Of a stretch of 32,557 bases of DNA, positions 8,397 to 16,103 are shown one piece after another. Position 1 is the first letter of the stretch, and every line of letters starts with the position of its first letter. The position numbers were made by a program, and so were the translations under genes. This DNA is from JANRIC01 sp033765345 (GTDB taxonomy: Bacteria > Bacteroidota > Bacteroidia > Cytophagales > Microscillaceae), in contig JANRIC010000067.1 of assembly GCA_033765345.1 (NCBI GenBank), positions 1 through 32,557 of the forward strand, in the 5' to 3' direction. The notes beneath the pieces were generated by a model, which had not been told where the DNA came from, did not search any database, and saw only the letters and a list, made by a program, of their open reading frames with translations.

Positions 8397-8858
8397 CTAA
8401 AATTTAAAAGCATATCCAATACCTGGAGTAGGATTAATCTGTAGATCTTCTCCGGCTGAAAACAAAGCAATTACGCCAATCCGAAGATGAAGACCCTTCC
8501 ATACCATCCAGCGAAACCCCACATCTACCGAACCAGCATTGTCACCTTCATAATCACGGCTTAGACCTCGCAGATAACTTACCTGAGCGTAAAAAGAAGA
8601 AGGAATTTCTTTTTTGCCAATAGGAAGAAACCAAAGTGTAGCCCCTACTTTGATAAATCGGGTGGTGGTGTTTGTTTCAAAATTGGTCACATAATACCCT
8701 GCGTGTACCGATACGATTTTGTAGCGATATTCTAGCCCTATAGAAGGATTGCGGAAACCGTTGAAGCTTATTTCGTGTTTGGAGAAGCGACTCTGTGCAA
8801 AAGCCTGAATTTGAACCAATAACATCAATACACCAAATAAAATAGTCTTTTTCATCAT
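8397..8858 (-). CDS. Small predicted outer-membrane beta-barrel protein
   Basis: A 153-residue secreted protein of unknown family. The signal peptide spans about residues 1-21 (MMKKTILFG, ending AFAQ). The mature part alternates polar and aromatic residues in short strands (GLEYRYKIVSVHAGYY, TRFIKVGATLWFLP, SFYAQVSYLRG, SVDVGFRWMVWKG, LHLRIGVIALFS) and ends GIGYAFKF with a terminal Phe, all typical of a small eight-stranded outer-membrane barrel. The frame is open further upstream, but the tandem ATGs at 8853-8858 directly precede the signal peptide. The gene lies 76 bp after the Crp/Fnr gene on the same strand and may be co-transcribed with it. Confidence 0.7.
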   Translation of the reverse strand: MMKKTILFGVLMLLVQIQAFAQSRFSKHEISFNGFRNPSIGLEYRYKIVSVHAGYYVTNFETNTTTRFIKVGATLWFLPIGKKEIPSSFYAQVSYLRGLSRDYEGDNAGSVDVGFRWMVWKGLHLRIGVIALFSAGEDLQINPTPGIGYAFKF

Positions 8859-8934
8859 CTTGTGTTTTAAATTTGATGATTCAAAATTCGGCCTTACAAA
8901 AAGGAAAATATAGGACAAATGTCTAAAAACAATT

Positions 8935-9498
8935 TTAGCGGATTTTATTTCGGATGCGGCTCAGGTGACGGGGAGTTACGCCTAGAATAGAAGCCAAGTA
9001 TTGCAATGGGATTTGGTGCAACAGATGGGGTTCGCTCGAGAGCATTTTTTCATAACGTTCTTCGGCAGTAAATTTAATAAAATTGATCCGACTTTCGTCA
9101 ACACATTTAATTTGATGCTCTAACAACCTGATATAGAAATCTTTAAAGCTTGGTATATCAAGGATTAGTTTTTTTAAATCTGTATAACTAATCACCCAGA
9201 CCTGTGCATCCGCAATACAACGAATGTACTCTTCGGCCGGAAGCTGATTGATAAAGCTTGCCAGTGAAGTCACAAATGCAGGGGGAGTAGCCACATAAGT
9301 AGTCTTTTCTTCTCCATTACTGAGCACAAAAAACTGAAAAGCTCCTTCCAACAACAGACCCAAATGATGGCTCCTTTTTCCCTCCTCAACAAAATAGTCG
9401 CCTTTTTGGTAGCTTCTTAAGCTAAAATTTGACAAAATTTTTCCTATATGCTCTTCGCTGATTCCTTGACCGCTAAAATGTATTTTCAGTGTATCCAA
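8935..9498 (-). CDS. Crp/Fnr family transcriptional regulator (TTG start)
   Basis: A 187-residue regulator with an N-terminal cyclic-nucleotide-binding-like beta-roll (about 12-115), a dimerisation helix (118-145) and a short C-terminal helix-turn-helix (162-184, IPLQYLASILGVTPRHLSRI). The conserved cAMP-binding Arg/Glu pocket of Crp is not recognisable, and there are no clustered cysteines for an Fnr-type iron-sulfur cluster. The ligand is therefore unknown. The protein begins MDTLKIHF from a TTG codon at 9496-9498. A stop lies five codons upstream and no in-frame ATG precedes residue 152. A 12-bp palindrome overlaps the start codon. It follows the molybdate-binding genes by 71 bp, so a link to molybdate or anaerobic metabolism is possible but only inferred. 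Confidence 0.88.
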   Translation of the reverse strand: MDTLKIHFSGQGISEEHIGKILSNFSLRSYQKGDYFVEEGKRSHHLGLLLEGAFQFFVLSNGEEKTTYVATPPAFVTSLASFINQLPAEEYIRCIADAQVWVISYTDLKKLILDIPSFKDFYIRLLEHQIKCVDESRINFIKFTAEERYEKMLSSEPHLLHQIPLQYLASILGVTPRHLSRIRNKIR

Positions 9499-9507
9499 TG
9501 TACATTG
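9496..9507. promoter_or_regulatory. 12-bp palindrome overlapping the Crp/Fnr start codon
   Basis: CAATGTACATTG is a perfect palindrome covering the TTG start codon and the nine bases before it. The position suits autoregulation by the encoded dimeric regulator, by blocking transcription or by structure near the ribosome site. This is inference from position and symmetry. Confidence 0.4.
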
Positions 9508-9569
9508 TGTTTAAACTTCAAGATATGAAATTTTGTAAAAAAAAACATCTTTTTAATACAAATTTGATC

Positions 9570-9968
9570 TTAAGAAGAAATCATCACTTCATTGGCTTTC
9601 ACTAGTGCCCATACTTGATCATCTATGTGTAAATTCAAAGCTTCCCAGGCTTCGGTAGTGATCAAAGCCGCCAATGAAAACGCATCAAACTGCATCAAAA
9701 CCCTGCTCAATATCTTGCCCCTTTGAACAGATTTTACCAAACAGGGCAGGCGATTTTGGATACTGATTTGAAGGTCTGAGCCTTTGACCAGAATTACTTC
9801 CGTTTCTTTAAACAAAACCCTGACGCTTGCATCTACATAAAGATTTGGATTACTTGCTGGGGTTTCAATAATCAGTGCTTTGACGACAAATCCTTGTATA
9901 TCAATACTTAATAAGCAAAGATCACCTGCAATGAGTAAATCTTTAATTTTGCCTTTTAATTCATTCAT
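9570..9968 (-). CDS. Di-Mop (TOBE) molybdate-binding protein
   Basis: A 132-residue cytoplasmic protein made of two Mop/TOBE domains. The first, about residues 1-65, begins MNELKGKIKDLLIAGD. The second, about 70-132, contains LVKSVQRGKILSRVLMQF and ALITTEAWEALNLHIDDQVWALVKANEVMIS, a good match to the Mop consensus ending VWALIKATEVMI. Mop proteins bind molybdate or tungstate as oligomers and act in storage or sensing, or as the regulatory tail of ModC or ModE. Here the pair stands alone as a molbindin-like protein, with no ATPase or DNA-binding part. The ATG lies 2 bp after the modA stop, so the two are translationally coupled. Confidence 0.88.
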   Translation of the reverse strand: MNELKGKIKDLLIAGDLCLLSIDIQGFVVKALIIETPASNPNLYVDASVRVLFKETEVILVKGSDLQISIQNRLPCLVKSVQRGKILSRVLMQFDAFSLAALITTEAWEALNLHIDDQVWALVKANEVMISS

Positions 9969-9970
9969 GT

Positions 9971-10732
9971 TCAGGATTTGATTTCGTACCCATATTTTAC
10001 CAGAATTTTTTTTGCCTTTTCAGAAAATAAAAACGCATAAAATTTCTCTGCTTGTTGGATTTTAGCCTGGTCTTTATTTTTTAAAACAACTGCCCCCTGC
10101 GCTATCGGTGTGTAGCTTTTTTGATCTATTTCCAGCCATTGCCCCTGATTTTTCATTTTGGGTGAGAGTAGCACAGATTTGGCCGTAAAACCAGCTTCAG
10201 CAGAAGCAGATAGAATAAACTGATTGGTTTGAGCAATACTTTCTCCATAAACCAGCTTTGATGAAACATCTCCAAAAACTTTATAATACTGCATACATTC
10301 TACGGCGGCTGTTCCATAAGGAGCCGTTTCGGGGTTGGCCAGGGCAATGTGCTTAATTTGAGGGTTTTTTAGGGAATTTACTGAAAGTGTAAAGTCTTTT
10401 TTCAAAGTCCAGAGAACCAGTTTGCCATAGGCATATATTTGGGGTTTATTTTGGGTAAATCCGTTTTGGTATAAATCCTCGGGGAACTTCATATCTGCCG
10501 AAACGAACAGATCATAAGGTGCTCCCGCTTTGATTTGGGCGGTTAATTTTCCAGATGAACCGAGTATAATCTCGCTATTTAGCCCGGTTTCCTCAGAAAA
10601 TGCTTGTATGAGTTCTTCCATAGCAAACTGCACATTGGCAGCTGTGGCAATAGTCAGGCTTTTTTTCTGTTGAGTTTGACAGCCTACAGAAAGGCAAGAT
10701 ACAAGCAGGAAATAAAACAGTAGATTTTTCAT
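9971..10732 (-). CDS. modA: Molybdate ABC transporter substrate-binding lipoprotein
   Basis: A 253-residue periplasmic binding protein of the ModA family that captures molybdate (or tungstate) for an ABC importer. The signal peptide ends in a lipobox LSVGC with C18 as lipid anchor. Family signatures follow: LTIATAANVQFAMEEL (about 26-41), LGSSGKLTAQIKAGAPYDLFVSAD (57-80), ANPETAPYGTAA (132-143), and a final AKKILVKYGYE. It is embedded between the DUF2490 gene (3-bp gap) and the Mop gene (2-bp gap) as one operon. The permease ModB and ATPase ModC are absent from the operon and from the whole window, so they must be encoded elsewhere or be lost. Confidence 0.93.
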   Translation of the reverse strand: MKNLLFYFLLVSCLSVGCQTQQKKSLTIATAANVQFAMEELIQAFSEETGLNSEIILGSSGKLTAQIKAGAPYDLFVSADMKFPEDLYQNGFTQNKPQIYAYGKLVLWTLKKDFTLSVNSLKNPQIKHIALANPETAPYGTAAVECMQYYKVFGDVSSKLVYGESIAQTNQFILSASAEAGFTAKSVLLSPKMKNQGQWLEIDQKSYTPIAQGAVVLKNKDQAKIQQAEKFYAFLFSEKAKKILVKYGYEIKS

Positions 10733-10735
10733 AAA

Positions 10736-11518
10736 TTAGGATTTTTGATGTTTATGTTTAGGACTCAGGTCTATGTTGTGCCGGATGATCAACCAATAAA
10801 TATCTGTGTGTACGTATCTGTTGGGGGCATTTTGCGAAGCAAACTGATAGGCATAAGTCAAGGCTATGCTCAAACTTTTATTACACTGAATGGTGGGGCT
10901 GATTAATACACGATTTTGATCAAAAACATTGTAAACGATCTCTCGTCCGGCTTGGATGAATATTTCGTCAGCAATTCCTAAAAGCAACTTTTTTTCCGAT
11001 TTAGAAGCCTTAAAAGTCACCAAAGGAATATTCATCAAGAATTGATACCTAAACCGATAATTAAAGTTGTTGGGGTCTTCTCCTGGAGCAGGATGCGCTT
11101 CTCTAAAAAAGCGTTCCTCAAGTCGAAAACGATGATTGATGTCTAATCGCGGAAATTTGTTTCGGATACTCACTTCTTGGTGTGGACGATACTCTCTGCG
11201 GGTGATATTTTCTTCTCCATAAGTACCTAAATTCGCAAAACCAGCCGCCAACCTGACTGAATTATTCAACTGATAAGCCACTCCCACTCTGGCCAAATAC
11301 AAGGCATGCGCTTCAAAACCCTCTCTCAAACGATAGCTTCCATCAGCCAGGAGCGTCCATTTTTCTGATACTTTGGCCTGTAAAAAGTAATGAATCCATT
11401 GTTGATTGGTGTGACTTACATTTTTTGAGAGATTTTGCGAAAAAATCAACCCCGGACTCATCCACAGTAAAATCACAAAACATAGAAAATCATCTTGCTG
11501 ATATTTTTTAAGATACAT
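10736..11518 (-). CDS. DUF2490 family outer-membrane protein
   Basis: A 260-residue exported protein with a signal peptide (about 1-28, ending LIFSQ). The mature part is a predicted beta-barrel matching DUF2490: TNQQWIHYFLQAKVSEKWTLLADGSYR near the start, then EYRPHQEVSIR, LDINHRFRLEERFF (about 149-162) and FNYRFRYQFLMNIPL. In Bacteroidota, DUF2490 proteins are thought to sit in the outer membrane. As first gene of the operon with modA and the Mop protein it may provide passage for the oxyanion, but that is inference. The ATG at 11516-11518 is directly downstream of two adjacent palindromes. Confidence 0.85.
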   Translation of the reverse strand: MYLKKYQQDDFLCFVILLWMSPGLIFSQNLSKNVSHTNQQWIHYFLQAKVSEKWTLLADGSYRLREGFEAHALYLARVGVAYQLNNSVRLAAGFANLGTYGEENITRREYRPHQEVSIRNKFPRLDINHRFRLEERFFREAHPAPGEDPNNFNYRFRYQFLMNIPLVTFKASKSEKKLLLGIADEIFIQAGREIVYNVFDQNRVLISPTIQCNKSLSIALTYAYQFASQNAPNRYVHTDIYWLIIRHNIDLSPKHKHQKS

Positions 11519-11536
11519 AAAAACCTTGAATAATTA

Positions 11537-11560
11537 TATACATGTATAATATTGCAATAT
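11537..11560. promoter_or_regulatory. Twin abutting 12-bp palindromes, candidate operator of the mod operon
   Basis: TATACATGTATA (11537-11548) is followed without a gap by ATATTGCAATAT (11549-11560). Both are perfect palindromes. They lie 19-42 bp upstream of the first gene of the DUF2490-modA-Mop operon, where a -7/-33 promoter would be expected. A dimeric repressor or activator site is the simplest reading. The TATA-type arms loosely recall enterobacterial ModE boxes, but no ModE gene is present here. Confidence 0.5.
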
Positions 11561-11713
11561 CAAAATTGTGTTTTTAAAAACACAGCGTTCACCCATATAT
11601 TTTTCAACATCCATTCATTCTTTATTTCATAAAAATTGGTAATTTTGAATCTGAAATTCAAATAATTTTATGCGTATCCAACTCTCCAATTCTACGCCTG
11701 AGCGTGCCTAAAA

Positions 11714-11776
11714 ATGAATCAACATTTATTTATTTCTAAACCATCGCGGTTTGGAAAGATAGCCTGTTGATTTCAT
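11714..11776 (+). other. Nested inverted repeat in the rsgA leader
   Basis: ATGAATCAACA (11714-11724) pairs, with one bulged base, with TGTTGATTTCAT (11765-11776). Between them AAACC-ATCGC-GGTTT (11738-11752) forms a second hairpin. The structure ends 61 bp before the rsgA ATG and would be in its 5' leader if the promoter lies further up. It does not match a riboswitch known to me. Confidence 0.3.
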
Positions 11777-11837
11777 CCTACCTTTTTTATTCTCTTTATT
11801 TTTAATTCTTATCATTTCAAAAATTTACGCTATTCAA

Positions 11838-12911
11838 ATGGATACTTTAAAAAACATAGGGATGAATCCTATGATCGAGCAATTCATTCAGGAAAACATA
11901 CTTCCTAATACCATCCTCGGGCGAGTGGTCAAACAGTTTAAAGATAAATACTTGGTTTTCAGTGAAGAAAACCGAATCGCCGAAGCTGAAATTACTGGTA
12001 ATCTACGCTATTCGGCAGAGAGCAGCCGGGATTTTCCGGTTGTTGGTGATTGGGTGCAGTTGATTCCTTTCGGAGAAAATTATATTATTCAGCAACTCAT
12101 ACCCCGCTACTCGATGTTGGAGCGAAAAGCCCTTGCTGCTCAAAGCGAAACACAATTGATTGCTGCTAATTTGGATTATGCCTTCATCGTACAGGGACTC
12201 AATCAAGACTTTAACCTCAATCGCCTGGAGAGATACCTCGTAATGGTGTATGCAGGAAATATCAAACCGATTATTCTCTTGAATAAAGCTGATCTAAATA
12301 CAGATGAAGAAAACCAGTCTACAATTATTCAGGTTCAAGAACGCATAGGAACACAAGTGCCTATTTACCTACTCAGTGCCCAATCCGGGGCAGGAATTTC
12401 CGAATGGAGGGCAAGCCTGCAATCCGGCAAGAGCTATTGCTTTTTGGGCTCATCAGGAGTTGGTAAATCTACTTTAGTCAATGCCCTGATTCAGCAGGAA
12501 GTGCAACTCACTGCACACATCAGTGATGCTACACAAAAAGGCCGACATACCACTACACATCGGGAGATGTTTTTTATGCCTGGAGGAGCTATCCTGATAG
12601 ATAACCCAGGTATGCGAGAATTGGGCATAGTACACGATGATCATGGGCTGGAATTGACCTTTGCCCAGATCACTGCATTAGCCCAATCCTGTAAGTTTTC
12701 GGATTGTAGCCACGAAGACGAACCTGGATGCGCTATACAAAAAGCCATTTCAGAAGGGGTTTTGGAAGAAGCTGTTTTGGAAAATTATACAAAAATCCGG
12801 CGTGAGTCCGAACATTTCCAGAAATCTGTGGCGCAAAAGCGAAAGGAAGGAAAATCGTTTGGGAAAATGTACAAACAGATTATTAAACACAGAAAAAACC
12901 GAAAGTATTAG
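11838..12911 (+). CDS. rsgA: Ribosome small subunit-dependent GTPase A
   Basis: A 357-residue GTPase acting in late maturation of the 30S subunit, testing the decoding centre and releasing assembly factors. An N-terminal OB-fold (about 25-90, VVGDWVQL at 68-75) is followed by a circularly permuted GTPase domain with motifs in the order expected for the family: NKAD (149-152, G4), SAQ (180-182, G5), GSSGVGKS (204-211, P-loop), the switch segment around KGRHTTTHR (234-242), and DNPG (255-258, G3). The C-terminal zinc site is C285, C290, H292 and C298. The start gives about ten more residues than usual, and the ATG at 11862 or 11871 is an alternative. A strong hairpin follows the stop. Confidence 0.96.
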   Translation: MDTLKNIGMNPMIEQFIQENILPNTILGRVVKQFKDKYLVFSEENRIAEAEITGNLRYSAESSRDFPVVGDWVQLIPFGENYIIQQLIPRYSMLERKALAAQSETQLIAANLDYAFIVQGLNQDFNLNRLERYLVMVYAGNIKPIILLNKADLNTDEENQSTIIQVQERIGTQVPIYLLSAQSGAGISEWRASLQSGKSYCFLGSSGVGKSTLVNALIQQEVQLTAHISDATQKGRHTTTHREMFFMPGGAILIDNPGMRELGIVHDDHGLELTFAQITALAQSCKFSDCSHEDEPGCAIQKAISEGVLEEAVLENYTKIRRESEHFQKSVAQKRKEGKSFGKMYKQIIKHRKNRKY

Positions 12912-12920
12912 TACTTAATA

Positions 12921-12954
12921 AAATTAGCCTGGGAATATTGATCCAGGCTAATTT
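12921..12954. terminator. Bidirectional terminator between rsgA and the DUF885 gene
   Basis: Perfect 12-bp inverted repeat AAATTAGCCTGG (12921-12932) and its complement (12943-12954), with a 10-nt loop. T-rich sequence follows on both strands. It lies between two convergent stops (12911 and 12967) and can serve both genes. Confidence 0.88.
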
Positions 12955-12966
12955 TTAAAGTTTTGC

Positions 12967-14745
12967 TTAATTGATCCAACTTTTCACCTTTGCCTCCAAG
13001 ACGCTCAAAGGCAGGCAGCCAGATTCCAATAGGAGCTTATGGAAGGCTTTGATGTTAAATTTGTTTCCCATTTTTTGTTCGGCTTGTTTGCGCAGCTCGA
13101 TAATTTTAAGCTGCCCTACTTTGTAGGAAAGTGCCTGAGCGGGGATAGCCATATAACGCTCTATCTCGGCGATGATGCTGGCTTCGCCTCTAGGCTCGTG
13201 TTCGAGAGAGTATTGAATGGCTTGTTCGCGTGTCCAGCCTTTGGCGTGTATCCCGGCATCTACCACCAGGCGAATGGCGCGATGCATTTCGGCACTCAGC
13301 ATGCCAAAGTATTGATAAGGGTCGGTATAAAGCCCTAATTCTTTGCCCAGGGACTCAGTATACAAAGCCCAGCCTTCTCCAAAGGCACTGTACCAAAGAG
13401 TACGACGAAACCGAGGCAGGTTGGTATTCTCTTGTTGTAGGGATATTTGATAGTGATGCCCAGGAATGGCTTCGTGAAGGAATAAATCTTCGTCGGATAA
13501 CACATTATATTCTCGTACATCTGGGATAGGCACATAAAAGATACCAGGACGGCTGCCATCGAGTGTACCCTGATTGTATTCGGCACTTGCAGAAGCTTCG
13601 CGGAAAGATTCGGTGCGGCGTATTTCAAAGGCGGTTTTGGGCTTCAGGTCAAAGAGCTTTTGAAGGTTAGGCTTCATTTTTTCGTGAATTTTATTAAAAT
13701 TCGCAATCACTTCTTCGGGTTTGCTAAAAGGCATCAATTCTTTTTTCTTGCGTGTAAAATCAAAAAATGATTTTAGATCTCCTTCAAAATCAACTTCTTG
13801 CATCACTTTCTCCATTTCCTTACCGATGCGTTCTACTTCTTTTTGTCCGAGTTCAAAGATTTGATCTGCGGTCATATGATCGGTAGTATAATATTTTATC
13901 CAATAAGCATACATTTCATTCCCTTGAGGCAGGGCATTGATCCCCGAAGAAGCACGACTGGCTTTGAGATAGTCTGTTTTCACAAAATTGCTCATTCTTT
14001 GGAAAAGTGGAATGATTTTACGCTCGATGGATTGTGAATAGCCCTCCTGAAGTCGCTTTCGGTCAGCAGCAGAGACAGATTCAGGGAAGTTTTTGATAGG
14101 CGTATAAAACAGGTGAGTTTCTACAGGTCCTTGGCCAAAAGCCTCAAGTTGTGGGATGAGTTTTTCGGTCAGGGTTTTGGGAAGCACCAGCCCTTGTTTG
14201 ATTCCTTGTCTCATATTGGCCACAGCAGTATCTCCCCAGGCTACAAAAGCGTCGAGTCTCTTGAGCCAATTGTCATAGTCTTGGGCGTTTTTGAAAGGTT
14301 GGGCACTACTGCCGCCAGCCAACTGCCCCATAGTGAGGTGCAAGGACGAAAACTGATTGAGTGGCAAAAGCTCAAGGGGAAACTCCAGCCCTTCTAGGTT
14401 GATTTCGCATTCCCATAGCAAAATATCGTAGCTAATCTGATCATCTGGTAGGAGTTTGGTGCGTTCATATTTAAAAAGTTCTTTTTTATATTTGGCATAA
14501 AAATCTCGGGTTTGTCTTTTAAACTCCTGGGTTAAGTTGTTGGGAAGTAAGTCATTATAGCGATTATCTCCAGCCAGAGTGGCTTCGAGAGGAAAAAGTT
14601 TTAATTTTTCTTCGTAGTAGGATTCAAAAAATTGTTTGATTGATAAATTGGCATTGGTCATCATATCTTCTTTTTCGGTTTGACCTTGACAGGCAAAGAT
14701 GAATAAAAATAGCCACATGCTATATTTGTGTAATTGGTGTATCAT
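12967..14745 (-). CDS. DUF885 family lipoprotein, putative zinc peptidase
   Basis: A 592-residue envelope protein of the DUF885 family. The signal ends LFIFAC, so C19 is a likely lipid anchor. The family hallmark HEAIPGHH (residues 424-431), in context LFLHEAIPGHHYQ, is an HExxxGHH-type metal site and suggests zinc peptidase activity. The rest is helical, with conserved SRPGIFYVPIPD (398-409) and the C-terminal YKVGQ..I..LR..AE segment. Members are mostly described only as DUF885 or as putative dipeptidases. The frame could begin at a TTG 51 bp upstream, but the ATG at 14743-14745 puts the signal peptide at the N-terminus. The gene stands alone, convergent with rsgA. The substrate is unknown. 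Confidence 0.88.
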   Translation of the reverse strand: MIHQLHKYSMWLFLFIFACQGQTEKEDMMTNANLSIKQFFESYYEEKLKLFPLEATLAGDNRYNDLLPNNLTQEFKRQTRDFYAKYKKELFKYERTKLLPDDQISYDILLWECEINLEGLEFPLELLPLNQFSSLHLTMGQLAGGSSAQPFKNAQDYDNWLKRLDAFVAWGDTAVANMRQGIKQGLVLPKTLTEKLIPQLEAFGQGPVETHLFYTPIKNFPESVSAADRKRLQEGYSQSIERKIIPLFQRMSNFVKTDYLKASRASSGINALPQGNEMYAYWIKYYTTDHMTADQIFELGQKEVERIGKEMEKVMQEVDFEGDLKSFFDFTRKKKELMPFSKPEEVIANFNKIHEKMKPNLQKLFDLKPKTAFEIRRTESFREASASAEYNQGTLDGSRPGIFYVPIPDVREYNVLSDEDLFLHEAIPGHHYQISLQQENTNLPRFRRTLWYSAFGEGWALYTESLGKELGLYTDPYQYFGMLSAEMHRAIRLVVDAGIHAKGWTREQAIQYSLEHEPRGEASIIAEIERYMAIPAQALSYKVGQLKIIELRKQAEQKMGNKFNIKAFHKLLLESGCLPLSVLEAKVKSWIN

Positions 14746-14969
14746 TTTATTTAATTTTGAGGTTTTTATATCGTGATGCAAGGTAAAAATTTTCAAATAG
14801 ATCCTGTAGAATGATGTAAAAAAACAAAAAAGATTTGATTAAAATGATAAAAGCCTATTTTAATAAAGTGTAAATATTTATTGTTGAAATTTCAAGATTT
14901 AATGCCTTTTTTAGAAGAAATTACATTCTTTTGTTGATCATAAGTATCTTGTAGATAAATAACTCAGCC

Positions 14970-15851
14970 TTGGACGCACAAAAGCATAGAATTATTTATA
15001 AATTTTTCAACAGCAGAGTTTCCTTGCTATTGAAGTTTTTATTGCTAGTTGGTTTGATCTATATTCAGCAAAGATTTCCCAAACTTCCAGAGGAGTGGAA
15101 AATTCCCGATAAGTATTTATACGCCTTATTTTTTTACATAACCGGCGTCTTAATTATTGATTTTAGTCGTTTGGCTTTAATTGAGATATATTTGCGCCGC
15201 TACAAGGAAAAAGCACAACCAAACTTTATACTGGGCATCAATAGAATTGCTTCCATTATTTCCTTCATCATCTTATTACTCACGGCTTTGATCATCTTTG
15301 ATATCGAGCTGTATCAGGTTTTTACCTCATTGAGTATTGTTGCGGCTGCCATTGCGATTGTATTCAAGGATTATATTTCCAATTTTATCAATGGTTTGAT
15401 CATTATGTTTTCGGATGAGCTTTCGCTGGGAGATTTTATTGAAATCAGCGAACACAAAGGTCAAATCATTGACATTACCCTGATGAATATCCATTTGTTG
15501 AGTGATGATGATGAATTGATTTTATTACCCAATAACAGTGTATTGAGTGCTTATGTGATCAACTATACCAAGCGTGAGGTAAACCGAATCGGTTTTGAGT
15601 TTTGTATAGAATATCGTTATTTGGGTGATGTCAGCCTTCTGGAAGATTTCATCAGGGAATCACTCCGTGAATTTGATGAACATATCAAGGCAGACAGCCA
15701 TAACCTCAAAACAGTAGATATCCAAAAAGATTTTGCTGTGTTGAAATATCAATATACTTTGAATAAAACCGATCGAGTACTTGAACTCCAAATACGCCGA
15801 AAAATAGCCCGTAGAATTATTGAGTTTATTAGTCAAAAGGCAGTATCGTAG
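14970..15851 (+). CDS. MscS-like mechanosensitive ion channel (TTG start)
   Basis: A 293-residue inner-membrane channel that opens under membrane tension and protects against osmotic down-shock. Predicted membrane segments lie at about 17-35, 48-68, 92-112 and 116-140. The last matches the pore helix plus the start of the MscS beta domain (LSIVAAAIAIVFKDYISNFINGLIIMF, then SLGDFIEI around 152-159 and LPNNSVL at about 189-195). The C-terminal alpha/beta cytoplasmic domain is present. There is no ATG in frame until the middle of the pore region, and a stop (TAG, 14952-14954) lies just upstream, so TTG at 14970 is almost certainly the start. The gene is unlinked to neighbours. Confidence 0.9.
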   Translation: MDAQKHRIIYKFFNSRVSLLLKFLLLVGLIYIQQRFPKLPEEWKIPDKYLYALFFYITGVLIIDFSRLALIEIYLRRYKEKAQPNFILGINRIASIISFIILLLTALIIFDIELYQVFTSLSIVAAAIAIVFKDYISNFINGLIIMFSDELSLGDFIEISEHKGQIIDITLMNIHLLSDDDELILLPNNSVLSAYVINYTKREVNRIGFEFCIEYRYLGDVSLLEDFIRESLREFDEHIKADSHNLKTVDIQKDFAVLKYQYTLNKTDRVLELQIRRKIARRIIEFISQKAVS

Positions 15852-15897
15852 ATTTATATACCTTCAATGTGCTTATTTTTAATTCTTTTTCAACAAA

Positions 15898-15911
15898 ATG
15901 ACAATTGTCAT
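15898..15911. promoter_or_regulatory. 14-bp perfect palindrome upstream of the Rrf2 gene
   Basis: ATGACAATTGTCAT is perfectly self-complementary and lies 47 bp after the MscS stop and 193 bp before the Rrf2 start. It could be an operator for the dimeric Rrf2 protein or another regulator. It has no T-tract and no loop, so it is not a terminator. Confidence 0.4.
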
Positions 15912-16024
15912 GTTAAAGAATTAATATCTTTTATTCCTTTGCTTTTAGACCGAAATCTGAAGTCTGAAGAATTTTCTCGTGGATTTGATCCCAACCCATG
16001 CTAGATATAATCGTTGGTTCTTTC

Positions 16025-16077
16025 AATAATTCGAAATTATTTTCAGTTTGGATATAAAGAAATTAGCTTCTTTATCC
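16025..16077. other. Two short inverted repeats directly ahead of the Rrf2 start
   Basis: AATAATT-CGA-AATTATT (16025-16041) and TAAAGAA-ATTAGC-TTCTTTA (16055-16074, extendable by GGATA/TCC with a bulge) lie within 80 bp of the ATG. Either may be an operator half-site pair or a leader hairpin. Function is not established. Confidence 0.3.
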
Positions 16078-16103
16078 AAGCAATTAATCATATATATAAA
16101 TAA

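Larger units (their letters stand above)
11519..11837. other. 319-bp divergent intergenic region between the mod operon and rsgA
   Basis: Besides the twin palindromes, the region holds a short hairpin TTTGAAT-CTGAA-ATTCAAA (11644-11662) and a nested structure at 11714-11776. No small gene, tRNA or consensus TAnnTTTG element was found. Confidence 0.5.

Noticed and set aside
11714..11776. Riboswitch in the rsgA leader
   Set aside because: Only two short nested stems are seen, and they do not match any riboswitch consensus I know. Kept only as a low-confidence structure.
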